Part shown: in pieces, positions 35,086 through 47,700 of the stretch
Numbering within the stretch: the first letter of the stretch is position 1
Layout: each line of letters opens with the position of its first letter
Origin: Iris pallida
Taxonomy: Eukaryota > Streptophyta > Magnoliopsida > Asparagales > Iridaceae
Direction: 5' to 3'
Assembly (NCBI GenBank): GCA_029216955.1
Contig: JANAVB010004180.1
Coordinates: 1-64,000 of the forward strand
DNA: 64,000 nt
Notes under the pieces: generated by a model
Told to the model about the DNA's origin: nothing
Database searches by the model: none
What the model saw: only the letters and a program-made list of their open reading frames with translations
Made by a program: the position numbers and the translations under genes

Positions 35086-37177
35086 TATATATGTATAGGT
35101 ATTAGACTATTAAATAAAATGGGAGTAAAAGAATAAGCGCAGCCAGGCCGAGACTGGGCCCCCTGAACCCGGGCCCAACTGCCGAGCCCAGCCTCTCGGG
35201 CTACACCCAAACAACCCCATAGCAAATTCCCCCACAGTGCATTAAGCACAGCAGCCCGCACAGTAAATCCCCACACCCGACCTCCTCGAGAACCCATACC
35301 GAATATATACATAGCGATAGAGAGATCGAAGAAAACACGAATGCGAGACCTAAACCCCTGATGCCGCCACCCCTCTCCATTGGCTGGCGACCCTCCTTGG
35401 CCTCGCGCGTCGTCACAGGCGGCCGTCGCCGGCCGGAAAAGCCGCGCACACACGGAGCAAACAGTGGAGTAGCAGCATCAGTTGTACTACTCGCCCAAGT
35501 TCGCAAACCAATATCTCCGCCACCGCTCGATCGTCCTTCATGGCGTTTCCTCATGTATGAAGTAGATATACGTCTCCAACTCCTGCCTTTTAGTTTCTTG
35601 TTAGATAGAAGGGATCGATAGAAAACAGGGCCAAAGTTTCCGAAAAACCTATTCTAAACAGGACCTACAGGACAGCCCCGGCCCTATATTGGAAGGCCGA
35701 TTCGGTCGAACCAGTGAGCGATCAAAAAGACTAATTGAACAGAGCTCTAGAGGACCTAACCGAGATGAAAACCCTGCCTTTTGTTTAATTTTTGGCTATT
35801 TGTACAGCAAGAAAATCCAGTTTGAAAACCAAGAAAAACCTGTTTTCAAAATATAGAAAACATGAAAATTGCTCGATACGACCTGCGTCCCGCCAATCCG
35901 GGCGACGTGGTCACGAACAGAAAGCATCAAAAGCCATAACGTCTTCGTGGTCGTGTGGGCTTTGACGGAATTCAAATTGGTCGCGTGTGCGCGACGAATT
36001 TGATGCGTATCCATCAAAATTCACCGTATCGTGCACTTTGCAAATTCTCCAATTACTTTGTGCACGCTCGTCAGATCGAGACGAAACTTGCGCCAACGGG
36101 CGATTTTGTGCACGGCCTGCCGGAATCCAACTCTAGACATACGGTTGGGTTCGTATCGAAAAACTAGATCAGTTGACATATAGTTTGACGACTTTAGAGA
36201 CCGTTGACTCTGACACGCTTTTTGGTGCAAAACGGGTCTAACGGCGGACATCGTTTTTGCCCGAAATTATCGTTTTGCTCCTGTATCCAGAATTGGACTT
36301 AAGGACAGACAATCCTAGCTAATTTGACTATTCTGAGAACGTTGGTACTATTTATTTCAGCATTCAGAGACTTCTACATGTTGACTGATTGTGGCTCATT
36401 GAGTGGTATGGTATGGTATTATTGGTTTCTCCAGCTAAGGACCTCAGGCAAGTGAACTTTCTGATTGCTTTCCGATTTATAGTAGTCTTTTCATTTCATG
36501 TCTATACATATATCTTGCTGCTTGTTGACACGCTCATCACACGAGTAGGGAGGGGAAATACTAAGTAAATACGTGAACAAACCCAATTACATTACTGAAC
36601 GATAGCTAAGTCATACACACTCACGTAAGAGTTAGCCGTACCATTACTGAACGATAGCCATCGTATGATGTGCCATATTAGCCCAGCCGTTCACGTATTA
36701 AATGGTATTTCAAACCACCTAGATAGATGTCTTTTATTAGTTTTTCCTTGTTTACTCTCTACCGTGCTATGTCATCAGTTTTCTTACTAGCTTACATATT
36801 CTATATGCTATTTTCATGTCTTGTTAATTCTATTATGTTTTCGCATTGTCGTCGATTTGTGTATTATTTCATTCCTGACTGGAACCAACATTTTTCAGGT
36901 TTAGCCGCGATCATTCTTAGCACTGGGAAGATTTGGTATGCTGAGGCCAACCTAGAAATAGAAAGCAATTGTATCATTTTCTTTAATTGTAAACTTTGTA
37001 TTTCTTTTAAATATAAACGTTGTAAATGTTGTAATAAATTAAAAATGTGAATGAGCAGCAAATGTTTATTTTTGAGCATTTATTTTCTTGCGGGCTTGAC
37101 AACGTTTTACTGCCGACTCTGCGACGTAGGCTGGCTTGGACACGTCTCGTATCCGAAAAGGGGTGCGGGTCGTGATA
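33988..37177 (+). repeat. Element B right LTR (3' LTR)
   Basis: Partner of 4955-8188. It contains a longer, differently arranged TA-rich microsatellite (about 34780-35095). It lacks the ~99 bases present in the left copy between the two CAACRGG words, the join being at about 36095. It ends GTCGTGATA, followed by GGAAT. Confidence 0.9.
34780..35095. repeat. TA-rich microsatellite in B right LTR
   Basis: Long pure TA runs broken by A/T and G substitutions. A 229-residue frame on the minus strand reads through it and is an artefact of the repeat. Confidence 0.92.
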
Positions 37178-37182
37178 GGAAT

Positions 37183-38390
37183 GGTCTGGAGATGAGGCTG
37201 AGGATGTTGTTGTGGCTGTATAGCTAGTTGTTGGGTCTGTGGGGAGGGTGTTGTGGGCGAAGCTGCTGTTGGGGTGTGGAATGGTGAGGGTGGCCGATGG
37301 ACACGGACTTGTGTACTGGTTGTGATGTTGATGGTGATCGAGAGAGAAGAAAGAAGGCGAGCTTGGTGGCGGCGATGGAATCAGCGTATGCTTGGGCAAG
37401 GAAAATAAGGAGGTTTATATAGGCGATGCTTATGGCTATAGCTGAATATTCGCAAGGATTAGACTAGGGTTTTAAAGGATATTTTAGCATAATCTCTTCT
37501 ATGTATAAAATTACTCCAATAGGTTTTCAAACTATCTAAATTAATCTTAGGTCAATATCTAATCACCATGAATATTTAAGATAAAATTAAGTATTATCAA
37601 AATAATTTAGACATACTCGTATAATCTAATTCCTATTTAACAATAATTTGCAAATCTTAAATAAATATTTAAATTCTAATTAGTCAAAACTAAATATAAT
37701 ATTCGTACAATAAATTCAAAATATTATTTAATTTTATCAAAAATATCATTTTATGGTTCTCAATTAAACAAGACAATCGAATTTCAGTTACCATAATAGT
37801 TGAAAATATATTCATATTATTAAATACTAGTTAAAAACTAATTTTATAAATTCAAATCTTTAAATGTAATTCCGGGTGATAAATCAATAATTAAAATACG
37901 TTTTTTATAATTCACAAATCTTTTTTAAAACAATTGGACCAACTTTCAAATCAACCAATTAAACACTGAATCAAATAAGTTTTAGATTTAATCAAAGTCA
38001 ATTATATGATGATTTAAAATTTATACTAGCTATTATTAATAAATTAAAAACTATATTTAGCCCAATAAAACTTAATATTATCGATTATTTTCGAACACAT
38101 AAATTCCAATAAGTAATTTAGATAAATTGTTACATAAATAACGTCTCAACTTCTCAATGCCACGATTAAACCATATTGGATATCAAAAATAATTTTTGAA
38201 AAACAATACTTAGTCACTACTAAACAACTTTATAACTCTAAAAATATTCTGTTTGAACAGTTTAGCACTTTCAAAATATTTAATTTAAAACTACTTTTGA
38301 TCAAAAATATTTGCAAAGTCTCGACGAAAAATTTAAACACAGTAAAATAAATAAAAATAAAATTTTGAAAATCTGGGAGGAGGAGTTACA
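37183..38390 (-). repeat. Element C left LTR, second part (U3 side)
   Basis: It continues the C LTR after the B insertion and matches 43608-44810. The minus strand has a TATA box at 37414-37421 and an AT-rich U3. It ends GGAGGAGGAGTTACA at 38390. Confidence 0.88.
37414..37421 (-). promoter_or_regulatory. TATA box of element C LTR
   Basis: TATATAAA on the minus strand, in the context CTATATAAACCTCC. It is conserved at 43844-43851 in the 5' LTR and placed between an AT-rich U3 and a GC-rich downstream region, as expected for a core promoter. Confidence 0.6.
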
Positions 38391-40914
38391 AATCTACCCA
38401 CCTTAGAAATAAATTTGTCCTCGAATTTAGGAACGTCGAGTATAGATAGGCTGAAGGAAAGGTAGCAACATTGAATTTTAATAAGATCGATATTGACTGA
38501 TGGAATAAAATCAAGGGTGACCAAAACTTGCTTAATAAGAATTTTTGATCAAAAGAAAATAGTGATCAAGTATTGACCGCGGAAGGATGGAAGTGGAGAA
38601 GTACCTAGCTATGGCTTGATGTTAAACATGAAAAATTACTTAGATAAATTTAAGAAGTAGTCACGATTAAGGCTACTCATGGAAGTCATCTAAGCATGAT
38701 CAAAATTTAAAAGTTGGTACGAGCATGAACAAGATCACAATAGTCATGATCACGGTGGAATAAATTAAAACTTAGTTAAAATGCAAGCACGATTTTAGTC
38801 GTGAACAAAATTGTGCAAGATCAATCAAAATTGAAATCATTTTGGTATGAACAAATAGTTAAGCAAAATTACTAGGCACGGTTATAGAACCAATTCTAGG
38901 ATAACATGCGAATTGGCACGATTGAAATAGAATCGAATAGTCTAGTCGTGATCTAAAGATCGTTAAGGATGGTCCAAATCGAAACCGTTCTAATACGGTC
39001 GATTGGGTAAGCATGGTCATAGAATCGTAATCTAGGGTGATTATGAATCTAGTGGAAGAAAATCAAACTAGGTTTAAAAGATGACGATTCAAAAATAGGA
39101 AGATATGGAGAAAAAGAACAATCAGTTTATTGAGAAGCTTGTAACTAGGAATAAGGCACAAATTAATTTGAAAATTTAATAGTCACATGCCAATAAAGAA
39201 CGTAGCCTCTATGGTATTCGAACTCGTAAACATAATCGAAGTCGTTTTACCAAAATTTATGCCTCGCCAGTGTACAATTGGCTGTAATAAACTCTTGATT
39301 TCACGACTCAAGCAAGGATACGGTAACGAAAACAATTACGTGGTTCAAGACGAATGTATAATTCAAGAAGAATTGTCAAAGCAGTCGCGGATGAGATCCT
39401 AGAGATATCTACATCTCAATCCACGTAGGATAATTAGATGAAAAGCGAACCAAATGCATCATGGTTGATCAGACCGTAATACAATGATTCTGATTAGACA
39501 ATATGTTAGCGGGCGTCCCCAATAAACATGTGTCTTAAATCAAGCTCGATAAAAGAGTAAGCTTGCAAATACTAGGCTGTAATAGTAGCGTTGGTCAAGA
39601 TAGTCAAAATACAAGGATGCGAGATTTTTGGAAGGAGGAAATAAGTAGTTCGAGTTTTGAGGGAATCAAAACCTTACCTGGTGTCCTTGCTTATACAGTC
39701 TTCGTATAATCTTCCTATCTCTAAGGCCTTGGTCGACTAATGGGTTATGGAAAAAAAATTATTCTGGGTAAACCAATTAATATCAGTCAACTACTTCGTC
39801 AATAGATCACAAAGACCACGGAAGGCTAGGTCGGGGGACACGCTATCCAGCTTACAGAACTTTCACTAGTATTGGTTTTAGGTCTTATGGTCATGCAGGA
39901 CAGTCCCTATCCTTTATAGTATCCTAAACTTGTAGTCACGTCTGAAATCACTTTACCGAGATTTATGCCTCGCCCGTATACTCAGGCTGCGGTAAACTCT
40001 TGGTTCGCGATTCAGGTGTGATATACTATCAGATACTCTACCCTACATTGACACAAGGGTATCTAAGATCTAAAGAGGTCAACTAGAACATAGTTTTAGC
40101 AGTGTTCTACAACCTATGATCCTCGAAATGATTTCAATTCTATGGGTTGTGCCTCGCCAGTGCGCTGCTGGCTGCAGTGAACCCACACTATCCATTCTTA
40201 AACAATTGGCGACAGTGCGATGCTGTCTAGTCATCGCAATCATTTAATTATTCTAACTATATTCCTAAGACTTCAAGGGGTGGCCAGAGTTTCAAACTAG
40301 TTGACTATGATATGAAACGTAAACATCTGCCTATAAGTGTCAATCTTCAAAGTAGAAGTTTGATCGGGAAGAAATAACTAAAGACAAGGAAAATAAGAAC
40401 ATCCTAACATTTATCTCATAATATTTCAAAAGGTTGAGGGAAAAACTTTGAATCAATCTACTTCGAGAGCAGAATCAAAATTTATAATCCTTACAGCAAA
40501 TTGAATTTAAAACAACCAATTCTAACTTATGATATAAGATTTACATCTAATAAAGCAAAAGAAAATTAAACAGTTCATCAAGATCAAACCTTAATTCTAG
40601 GTAAGCCTAACTTACCAAGTGAATGGTATGTCCACATTGAATCACATAGTCATACCAAAAGTAATAATGTACCTATAGGGATCTAGCAAGTTATCTGAAT
40701 TTAATACTTCTAGATTGGATGACCTATCTAACAACCTTAACGACCAACGGTCAATTTAATAAGGGACCCTTATCCTAGTTGTCCTCCTAAATCATTTTAA
40801 TCCTATTTGTGGATGAGCATTTCCTGGTCGCAGGCTCGCAATAGTACGACTAACGTACCATCACGAGTTCGCAATATTTTGTGAAAACTGACCTGCATGG
40901 GCCACCACAAAACT
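38391..40914 (-). other. Element C internal region (non-coding)
   Basis: It starts at the polypurine tract (38391-38404, minus-strand AAGGTGGGTAGATT) and ends with the shared leader block (40890-40907). About 39377-40914 is homologous to the first part of the B internal region. Three diverged copies of a motif around TTATGCCTCGCC occur near 39258, 39961 and 40147. No gag or pol residue pattern is found; the frame at 39187-39402 has no known domain. Confidence 0.8.
40890..40907 (-). promoter_or_regulatory. Shared leader block of element C
   Basis: Identical over 18 bases (GACCTGCATGGGCCACCA) to the block in element A, seven bases inside the 5' LTR edge. Confidence 0.5.
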
Positions 40915-42947
40915 TGTCACGACCCGTACCCGCTTTTCGGATACGAGACGTGTCCAAGCCAGCCTACGTCGCAGAGTCGGCGGTAGAACGCTGTCAAGCC
41001 CGCAAGAAATAATTGCTCAAATAAACATTATTGCTCATTCACATTTCTACATTTTATTACAACATTTACGATATTTCTAATTAAAGAAAATACAAGATTT
41101 TACAGTTAATAAAACTGATACAATTGCTTTCTATTTCTAGGTCGACCTCAGCATACCCATGTCCTCCCAGTGCTAAGAATGATCGCGGCTAAACCTGAAA
41201 ATGTTGGTTTCCAGTCAGTAATGGAACAAGTACACAAACCGACGGCAACGCAAAAACACAATAGAATTAACAAGACATGAAAATAACATATGAGATATAA
41301 AAACTGGAAGATAACTGATGACATAGCACGATAGAGAAGTAAACAAGAAAAAACTAATAAAAGACATCTATCTAGGTGGTTTAAAATATCCTTTTCGATA
41401 TGTGAACGGCTAGGAGATAAATACGGCACACTGCACGTGTCATGTGCGGCTGCTATCATTCACGATTAGACAATGGGACAGTTCTGGGTAGTTCACATGT
41501 ATACTAAGATATTTCCTCTTCCGACTACTCCGTGTGACGAGCGTGTCAACAAGCGGCAAGATATATGTATAGACATGAAATGAAAGACTACTATGAATCA
41601 AAAGCAATCAGAAAGTACACTTGTCTGAGGTCCTTAGCTGGTAAAATAAACCATCTTGTTGGGTCCAGCATAGTCCAGTTAGCTAAGGTCGATACGAAGA
41701 AATTCGAATGCAAGAAACGAAGAGTTACAATTAGTCACAATTAAGAGTTAATCTAATTTAAGGAGAATTTGATTTATGAGAAATTATTCCTCTAGTCGAA
41801 GTACCTTAGATTATTATTTAGAAAATATCTATATATCCCACCAGTTTATATATAACATTTTGGAGAAGGTATACTCATAGGCAACAACTATGTAAAGCAC
41901 ATTCAAAATCATAATAGATATTCTTAGAATTTTTTGCTATATAAATACTAAGCCCAATCACTATATAAAGTTTACTTGAAAAACTATTTTTTCAACTCTT
42001 AATATAATTTCGTTTATGGATGAAATATCTAACCAGATATCAACATATTACTCTTAAAGGCCCCCAAAATGTATACCTATATATATTGTTAAAATAATAT
42101 AAACCCGAAATAATTTATAAGTATAGAAGTCAATTTAGAAATATTGGAGCCCATATGTTTAGGCCCAAAATAATACTATACTTATAACAGACCCTAAATA
42201 ACCCCTTTTTAAGAGAATATTTATTTTATAAATTTATTGAGTAAAATCCTAAATAATAACTTTTGAAAATACTCGATACAATATTCTAGCCAATTACCCA
42301 TTTTCTAAATAAATATTCATTTATTAAAACCTACTACTATTATTCGCCAAATAGATATGTATGTATAGTGGTAGAAATTATTAAATAACAATACAATATG
42401 CCCAACTTACTATAATCTCACAAAACCCAATTTAATCAAAAGCCCAATGTAACGCCCATCATATAAAATTTCATCTTTTGAAAATAGATTCATATAAAAC
42501 ATATTTAGAAAATGCGTATTTAAAATATAAGCCCAAAATATAAGCTTTGATATTAATTTGTATCCCAAATCAAGGATTTTTCTACTAGGTTTAAAGCCCA
42601 ACATAATAGCCTTAAGAAAACCTTAAAACTCATTAGCTCCATACCAAACCCAACAATTTAAAGATATAAAATATTGCTGCTACTCTTCTTTCGATTTTTC
42701 CAGGGAACATATAACTCCTCGTAGTTGAAAACCTATTATTATTATCCACTATATAATGGCCCAAAATATTTAAAATCTAATTACTAACAACAGCCCAACA
42801 CAAAAATATGTAAGCCCATTAACTAATCCATTTGATGGTTTAAGCCCAATTCTTCTAATGGGTTCTTCAGCCCACAAAATAATAAGATTGCTTAACCACA
42901 AAACAAAGAACAAGAGTCAACAACTAAAAGGTGAGAGAATTATACTA

Positions 42948-42982
<35 letters not shown>

Positions 42983-42992
42983 AGGAGAGGGG
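42948..42992. repeat. GA microsatellite in C right LTR
   Basis: A GA run with one GG break, much shorter in the left LTR (about 4313-4331). Confidence 0.9.
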
Positions 42993-43365
42993 GACTTACA
43001 AAGCAGAGGGATTGAGCTCACAAAAGAGGTTTTCCTGAGCTCGTCGGGCGGCGTTCGCCAAGCTCGCGGCTGTGGGCTCGCCGAGACTCGACACAGAATC
43101 CCGACGTCGGCTGCGGATCGGGAACGCGGGTTGAAGGGCGCGGACCGTGGTGGTGGCTCTCCGGCTGGTCGCTTGCCGCAGTTTGGATGGCGTGCGGCGG
43201 TGCGGCTCTCGGGGAGACGCGCGCAGTCGCCAATAACGGCTCCCGGTGAGGAGCCGATATTCCAGGCAAGCACGGTGCCATGGCTCGTGGGGTTTGCACG
43301 AAGGAGCGGTCGCCGTGATGGTGCGAGTTCACCACCGGGGCGACCTCGGCGCGTGGAGATGATGA

Positions 43366-43690
43366 TATTTGGTGGCTCAGGAAGCTGTGGTGGTCGTGCT
43401 TGAGGTTGAGAAGGGGGATGGAGCTGATGGGACTGAGTATGAGGTTGCCCTGCAATTTGCCCATGAGGTTGTTGGTATGGTGGTGGCATGCTAGCCTGCT
43501 GGGGATGCATTTGCATCGGGCGCGACTGAGGAGCTCCATTGATAGGTTGTGGATAAGAATGGTGACCAGATACTGCATGGGAGGGCGGATGTGATGTCTG
43601 TGTCGGAGGAACGGTCTGGAGATGAGGCTGAGGATGTTGTTGTGGCTGCATAGATAGTTGTTGGGGCTATGGGGAGGGTGTTGTGGGCGA
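43366..43690 (-). pseudogene. Pro/Gln/His-rich reading frame in C LTR, possible captured host exon
   Basis: On the minus strand from 43651 downward the frame reads MQPQQHPQPHLQTVPP, then HAVSGHHSYPQPINGAPQSR and MQMHPQQASMPPPYQQPHGQ. It lies about 200 bases after the LTR TATA box, in the transcribed part. The left LTR carries the same sequence, split by B at the 37182/4954 junction. There a CAG codon stands where the right LTR has TAG just upstream of the frame, so the ancestral frame was longer. The composition recalls Gln/Pro-rich tails of plant RING/TRAF zinc-finger proteins annotated 'trithorax group protein osa-like', but that is a memory-based resemblance. It may also be non-coding. Confidence 0.35.
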
Positions 43691-46130
43691 AGCTGCTGTT
43701 GGGGTGTGGAACGGTGAGGGTGGCCGATGGACACGGACTTGTGTACTAGTTGTGATGTTGATGGTGATCGGGAGAGGAGAAAGAAGGCGAGCTTGGTGGT
43801 GGCGATGGAATCAGCGTATGCTTGGGCAAGGAAAATAAGGAGGTTTATATAGGCCATGCTTATGGCTATAACCGAATATTCGCAAGGATTAGACTAGGGT
43901 TTTAAAGGATATTTTAGCATAATCTCTTCTATGTGTAAAATTACTCCAATAGGTTTTCAAACTTTCTATATTAAATCTTTGGTCAATATCTAATCACCAT
44001 GAATATTTAAGATAAAATTAAGTATTATCAAAATAATTTAGACATACTCGTATAATCTAATTCCTATTTAAAAATAATTTGCAAATCTTAAATAAATATT
44101 TAAATTCTAATTAGTCAAAACTAAATATAATATTCGTACAATAATAATTCAAAATATTATTAAATTTTATCAAAAATATTATTTTATGGTTCTGAATTAA
44201 AACAAGACAATCGAATCTCAGTCACCATAATAGTTGAAAATATATTCAATATTATTAAATACTAGTTAAAACTAATTTTATAAATTCAAATCTTTAAATG
44301 TAATTATGGGTGATAAATCAATAATTAAAATACGTTTTTTATAAATTCACAAAATCTCTTTTAAAACAATTGGACCAACTTTCAAATCAACCAATTAAAT
44401 ACTGAATCAAATAAGTTTTAGATTTAATCAAAGTCAATTATATGATGATTTAAAATTTATACTAGCTATTATTAATAACATTAAAAAATATATTTAGCCC
44501 AATAAAACTTAATATTATCGATTATTTTCGAACACATAAATTCCAATAAGTAATTTAGATAAATTGTTACATAAATAACGTCTCAACTTCTCAATGCCAC
44601 GATTAAACCATATCTTGGATATCAAAAATAATTTTTGAAAAACAATACCTAGTCACTACCAAACAACTTTATAACTCTAAAAATATTCTGTTTGAACAAT
44701 TTAGCACTTTCAAAATATTTAATTTAAAACTACTTTTGATCAAATAATATTTGTAAAGTCTCGACGAAAAATTTAAACACAGTAAAATAAATAAAAATAA
44801 AATTTTGAAAATCCGCGTGACGCCCCAGAACCAGAATACTGGAGAGCGGGGGCGAACATAGCCAGCTACGTATATTAAAATGGAGTCCACCTCGCTATAC
44901 GGTCACGGCTGTCTAGATATGAGGGTTTACTACAAGCCAACGGTCTCTTAAGGTCAAGCCTATTGTCTCAATCTCAAGCAAGTAATATAATTACAAGATG
45001 TTAGACCACCAAATATACAATAAAAGGCGTCCCAAATATTACATATTCAATTGATCATGAAGCTAGTCGTACAAAATGCGAGGACTAGCAAGAGTTAAGT
45101 CATACATGATCAACCCTAGGATTTGTTAATCATGTTTACAGCCCGTAGGCAGACAGTATGCAAATAAGCATCGAGCTAACAGGTGCTCGTCGGCTAAATG
45201 CCTCAAAAGAATAATTTTACAATGGAGCGGGTGAAACAAAATAGAAAACCTACTCGTAGCCCGGGTTCCTTCTAGTCGCCACCATCAGGCTGGAGGTTCG
45301 GTAGATCCTCAGGTGCTGCTCTGAAATCTGGCCACACAAAACCAGCTGGGTCAAACCCCAGAAAGAGCAAGTGCCACAAGGGAGGCCACGAAATAAGAAC
45401 AAAACCAGTATATCAGAACATAAGAAAAACGAAAGAAAAGTACAGGTAATAAAAGTACAACAGGACAGTAAACGACTAGGGACATGGAACCATTCCGGGA
45501 GCCAGATTACAACCCGTAAACCAAACAAGGACCGGGGTTGTATTCCTTCGCCTGAATAGCACTCGTCTCTATCCATTTATTGTTAAAGATAAGTCAAACA
45601 ATCATGTTCAGGGGTACCAGGTACAGGGACTAGACGAGACTTAGACAAGGCTGGACACCATCCATTCACAAGCGGCCAAGCAATTACTACGGCTTACTAC
45701 TTTAACTAACTAGGGTTATCACAAGCCTAATTACTAACAAGATACAATAAGAATTTTCCAGTCCCAAGCCCTGCAGACTACCCAGTTATCCTTCTGTGGG
45801 TTGAGAGTATGTTTGGGTACATCGCCCAGGAGACGATATACCCTTAGGTGACTTAGAGGGTGCAACACATGACAGTGTGCTGGAAATGTGCTCTACTCGT
45901 CGGCAAGCTACAAGTCCAATTAAAGTGCCCAGATAACGAGATTGCCTGTGACTGGAAATTCTTCATGAACTATAGTTTGATCTAGTCATTAGCCTAATCC
46001 ATATTCAGTGTGCATCCCTGACCGTGGGAACCAGGGAGTCACGTCCTAGACATGATGCAAAACAAGACAAGTGGATTGCACAAGCAAGCAAGCAGGAGCA
46101 CCCACGGTGTCAGAGTTAGTTACAAGAGTC

Positions 46131-46188
46131 AAGTTACAAGTCCAAGTCAAGTTACGAGTCCAAGTCAAGTTACGAGTCCAAGTCAAGT
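46131..46188. repeat. 18-bp tandem repeat in D left LTR
   Basis: Three head-to-tail copies of AAGTTACGAGTCCAAGTC, the first with one change, plus a partial copy. The same array is at about 53840-53897 in the right LTR. Confidence 0.92.
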
Positions 46189-46447
46189 GTGGGCCGCCAC
46201 GGGCCACTATCAACATCTGGTTGCAGAGATAAATCATGAATCACAGGTTATAAGTCAAGTGTGTACCCCATCGGGTCAATATTAAGAGATCAGAGGTACT
46301 AAAATCATAATTCACAAAATCAGGAAAACCGTATTAGTCATAAGAAAAATCATCGAAAATCGTGCCAGGTCGTGTTGGGTCAAAACCCGATCCACAAAAG
46401 AGAAGCCAAGTCCAAGAAATAAACCAAACCATCATGGGCAAGTGGGT

Positions 46448-46790
46448 TGCGCAGAGGGTGGATGGCGCCGGGGTGAAGTGCGCCGGAGGAATGGATGGCG
46501 CAGGGGTGAAGTGCGCCGGGGATGGATGGCATAGGGGTGAAGTACGCCAGGGGAACAGGGGAGTAGGGGTGAAGTGCGCCGGGGATGGATGGCGCAGGGG
46601 TGAAGTGCGCCAGGGGAACAGGGGAGCAGGGTCGATGGCGCAGGGACCAACGACGCACGGCCGAGGACGCATGGGTCGATGGCGCATGGGCCGATGGCGC
46701 ACGACCGAGGGCACACGGCCGAGGGCGCATGGGCCGATGGCGCAGGGGCAAGTGGCGTAGGGGAGAGGGGTGGCGCAGTTCGCCAAGGGA
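46448..46790. repeat. GC-rich minisatellite in D left LTR
   Basis: Imperfect units around GGATGGCGCAGGGGTGAAG and GCGCATGGGCCGATGGCGCA repeat through 340 bases. The matching array at about 54190-54515 differs in unit order and length. Long frames on both strands here are artefacts of GC-rich repetition. Confidence 0.85.
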
Positions 46791-47533
46791 CAAGCTGCGC
46801 TGGTCAGCACTGCGCTAAAGAGCGTCGGCCGAGGAAGGCTGTGCGGTTCAGCTCACGGGGCTGAGCGCAAGTCAGCCCTGCGCTAAAAAGCGCAGGCCGA
46901 GGGGGGTCTTCTTCTCCAAACCGAGAGGAAACTCTCAAGAACACCAAAATTCAATTCTTCATAACTTGGCCAAATCAAAACCAAATCTAGATTTTCAAAG
47001 TTCTAACTTGTGTAAAATTGAATTCTCTTCCACGTAGAAGCATCAAAACAAGCAAAAATCAAAGTTTGATAGATCAAAACCAAGAATTTCCAAAAATAGT
47101 TAAAACCTAGATCTAGAAAAATGGAAGCTCCAAATCACAAGATGCCAAGCTCTAATGTTGTTCTCCATGGCCTAATCTAGCTAATAGACAAATAAAATGT
47201 GGTGCCTATTTGGTGGCAAGGTGCACTTGCTTATGGAGGTTGGTGGAGGAAGGAGGAAGAAGAAGATGGAGAAATTAATGGAAACTATAGAGGAGAGAGA
47301 ATATTAGGTGGGGATTTAATAAGGGCGGGTTGTGGTGGAATAAGGGTGGAGTATAGGTTAGTGTGTTCCATGGGGTTTTAAAATCAAACCAACTCAAACC
47401 AAACCAATTAAAACAGAGCCGAACCGAAATCCAAAATACGAGAAAACTCAAAATTCCACAAGTCGAGAAAATAAAATACATGCCAAAATCCGACTACGAG
47501 TATTAATACGAAATACGGAAAACGGGGGTGACA

Positions 47534-47552
47534 ACTCTTTCCACCTTAAAAG
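47534..47552 (-). promoter_or_regulatory. Polypurine tract of element D
   Basis: The minus strand reads AAGGTGGAAAGAGT directly before the 3' LTR, preceded by CGAGGACGGAATTC. Confidence 0.8.
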
Positions 47553-47700
47553 AATTCCGTCCTCGGAATTTAATTAAGGAGCTAGAGATTGCCACGACAA
47601 GCTACACTAAGCAATAACAACTACACTAAGCAACTCCATCATACAATCATACATGCAATCAAGAAACGAAAAGCATAAGGCATAAGGAAGACATTATACC

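Larger units (their letters stand above)
4955..37177 (+). mobile_element. Element B: non-autonomous LTR retrotransposon, split by the copia insertion
   Basis: The left LTR is 4955-8188, the internal region 8189-10056 plus 32967-33987, and the right LTR 33988-37177. LTRs begin TGTAGCT and end GTCGTGACA (left) or GTCGTGATA (right). Flanks carry the same five bases GGAAT (4950-4954 and 37178-37182). The sequence on both sides joins into one C LTR, as the intact copy at 43595-43615 shows. A polypurine tract lies directly before the right LTR. No gag or pol motif is present in the 2.9 kb internal region. Its first half is homologous, in reverse orientation, to the internal region of C. Confidence 0.9.
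40915..44815 (-). repeat. Element C right LTR (5' LTR), main part
   Basis: Partner of 2296-4954 plus 37183-38390. It holds a GA microsatellite (42948-42992), a GC-rich 43010-43400, the Pro/Gln-rich frame, and the TATA box at 43844-43851. The outer 15 bases lie beyond element D at 55279-55293. ATCCG at 44811-44815 is the target duplication of D. Confidence 0.9.
44816..47533 (-). repeat. Element D left LTR (3' LTR)
   Basis: The 2.7 kb LTR, unrelated to the A, B, C and E LTRs except for a similar GTGACG-type edge. It contains an 18-bp tandem repeat (46131-46188) and a GC-rich minisatellite (46448-46790). Frames such as 45250-45576 recur in the right LTR but show no domain. Confidence 0.92.

Noticed and set aside
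34764..35453. 229-residue minus-strand frame in the B right LTR
   Set aside because: Most of it reads TA repeats (Tyr/Ile runs) and the rest is LTR sequence; the left LTR does not keep the frame.
45250..45576. 108-residue frame conserved in both D LTRs (also 52926-53285)
   Set aside because: LTR copies are alike by origin, so conservation is not evidence of coding; no recognisable domain or start context.
46131..46188. Short regular repeats that might suggest CRISPR
   Set aside because: Direct 18-bp tandem units without spacers, in a plant LTR.
46334..46818. Several long frames on both strands in the D LTR
   Set aside because: Artefacts of a GC-rich minisatellite with few stops; repeated Pro/Cys or Gly/Arg patterns and no domain.
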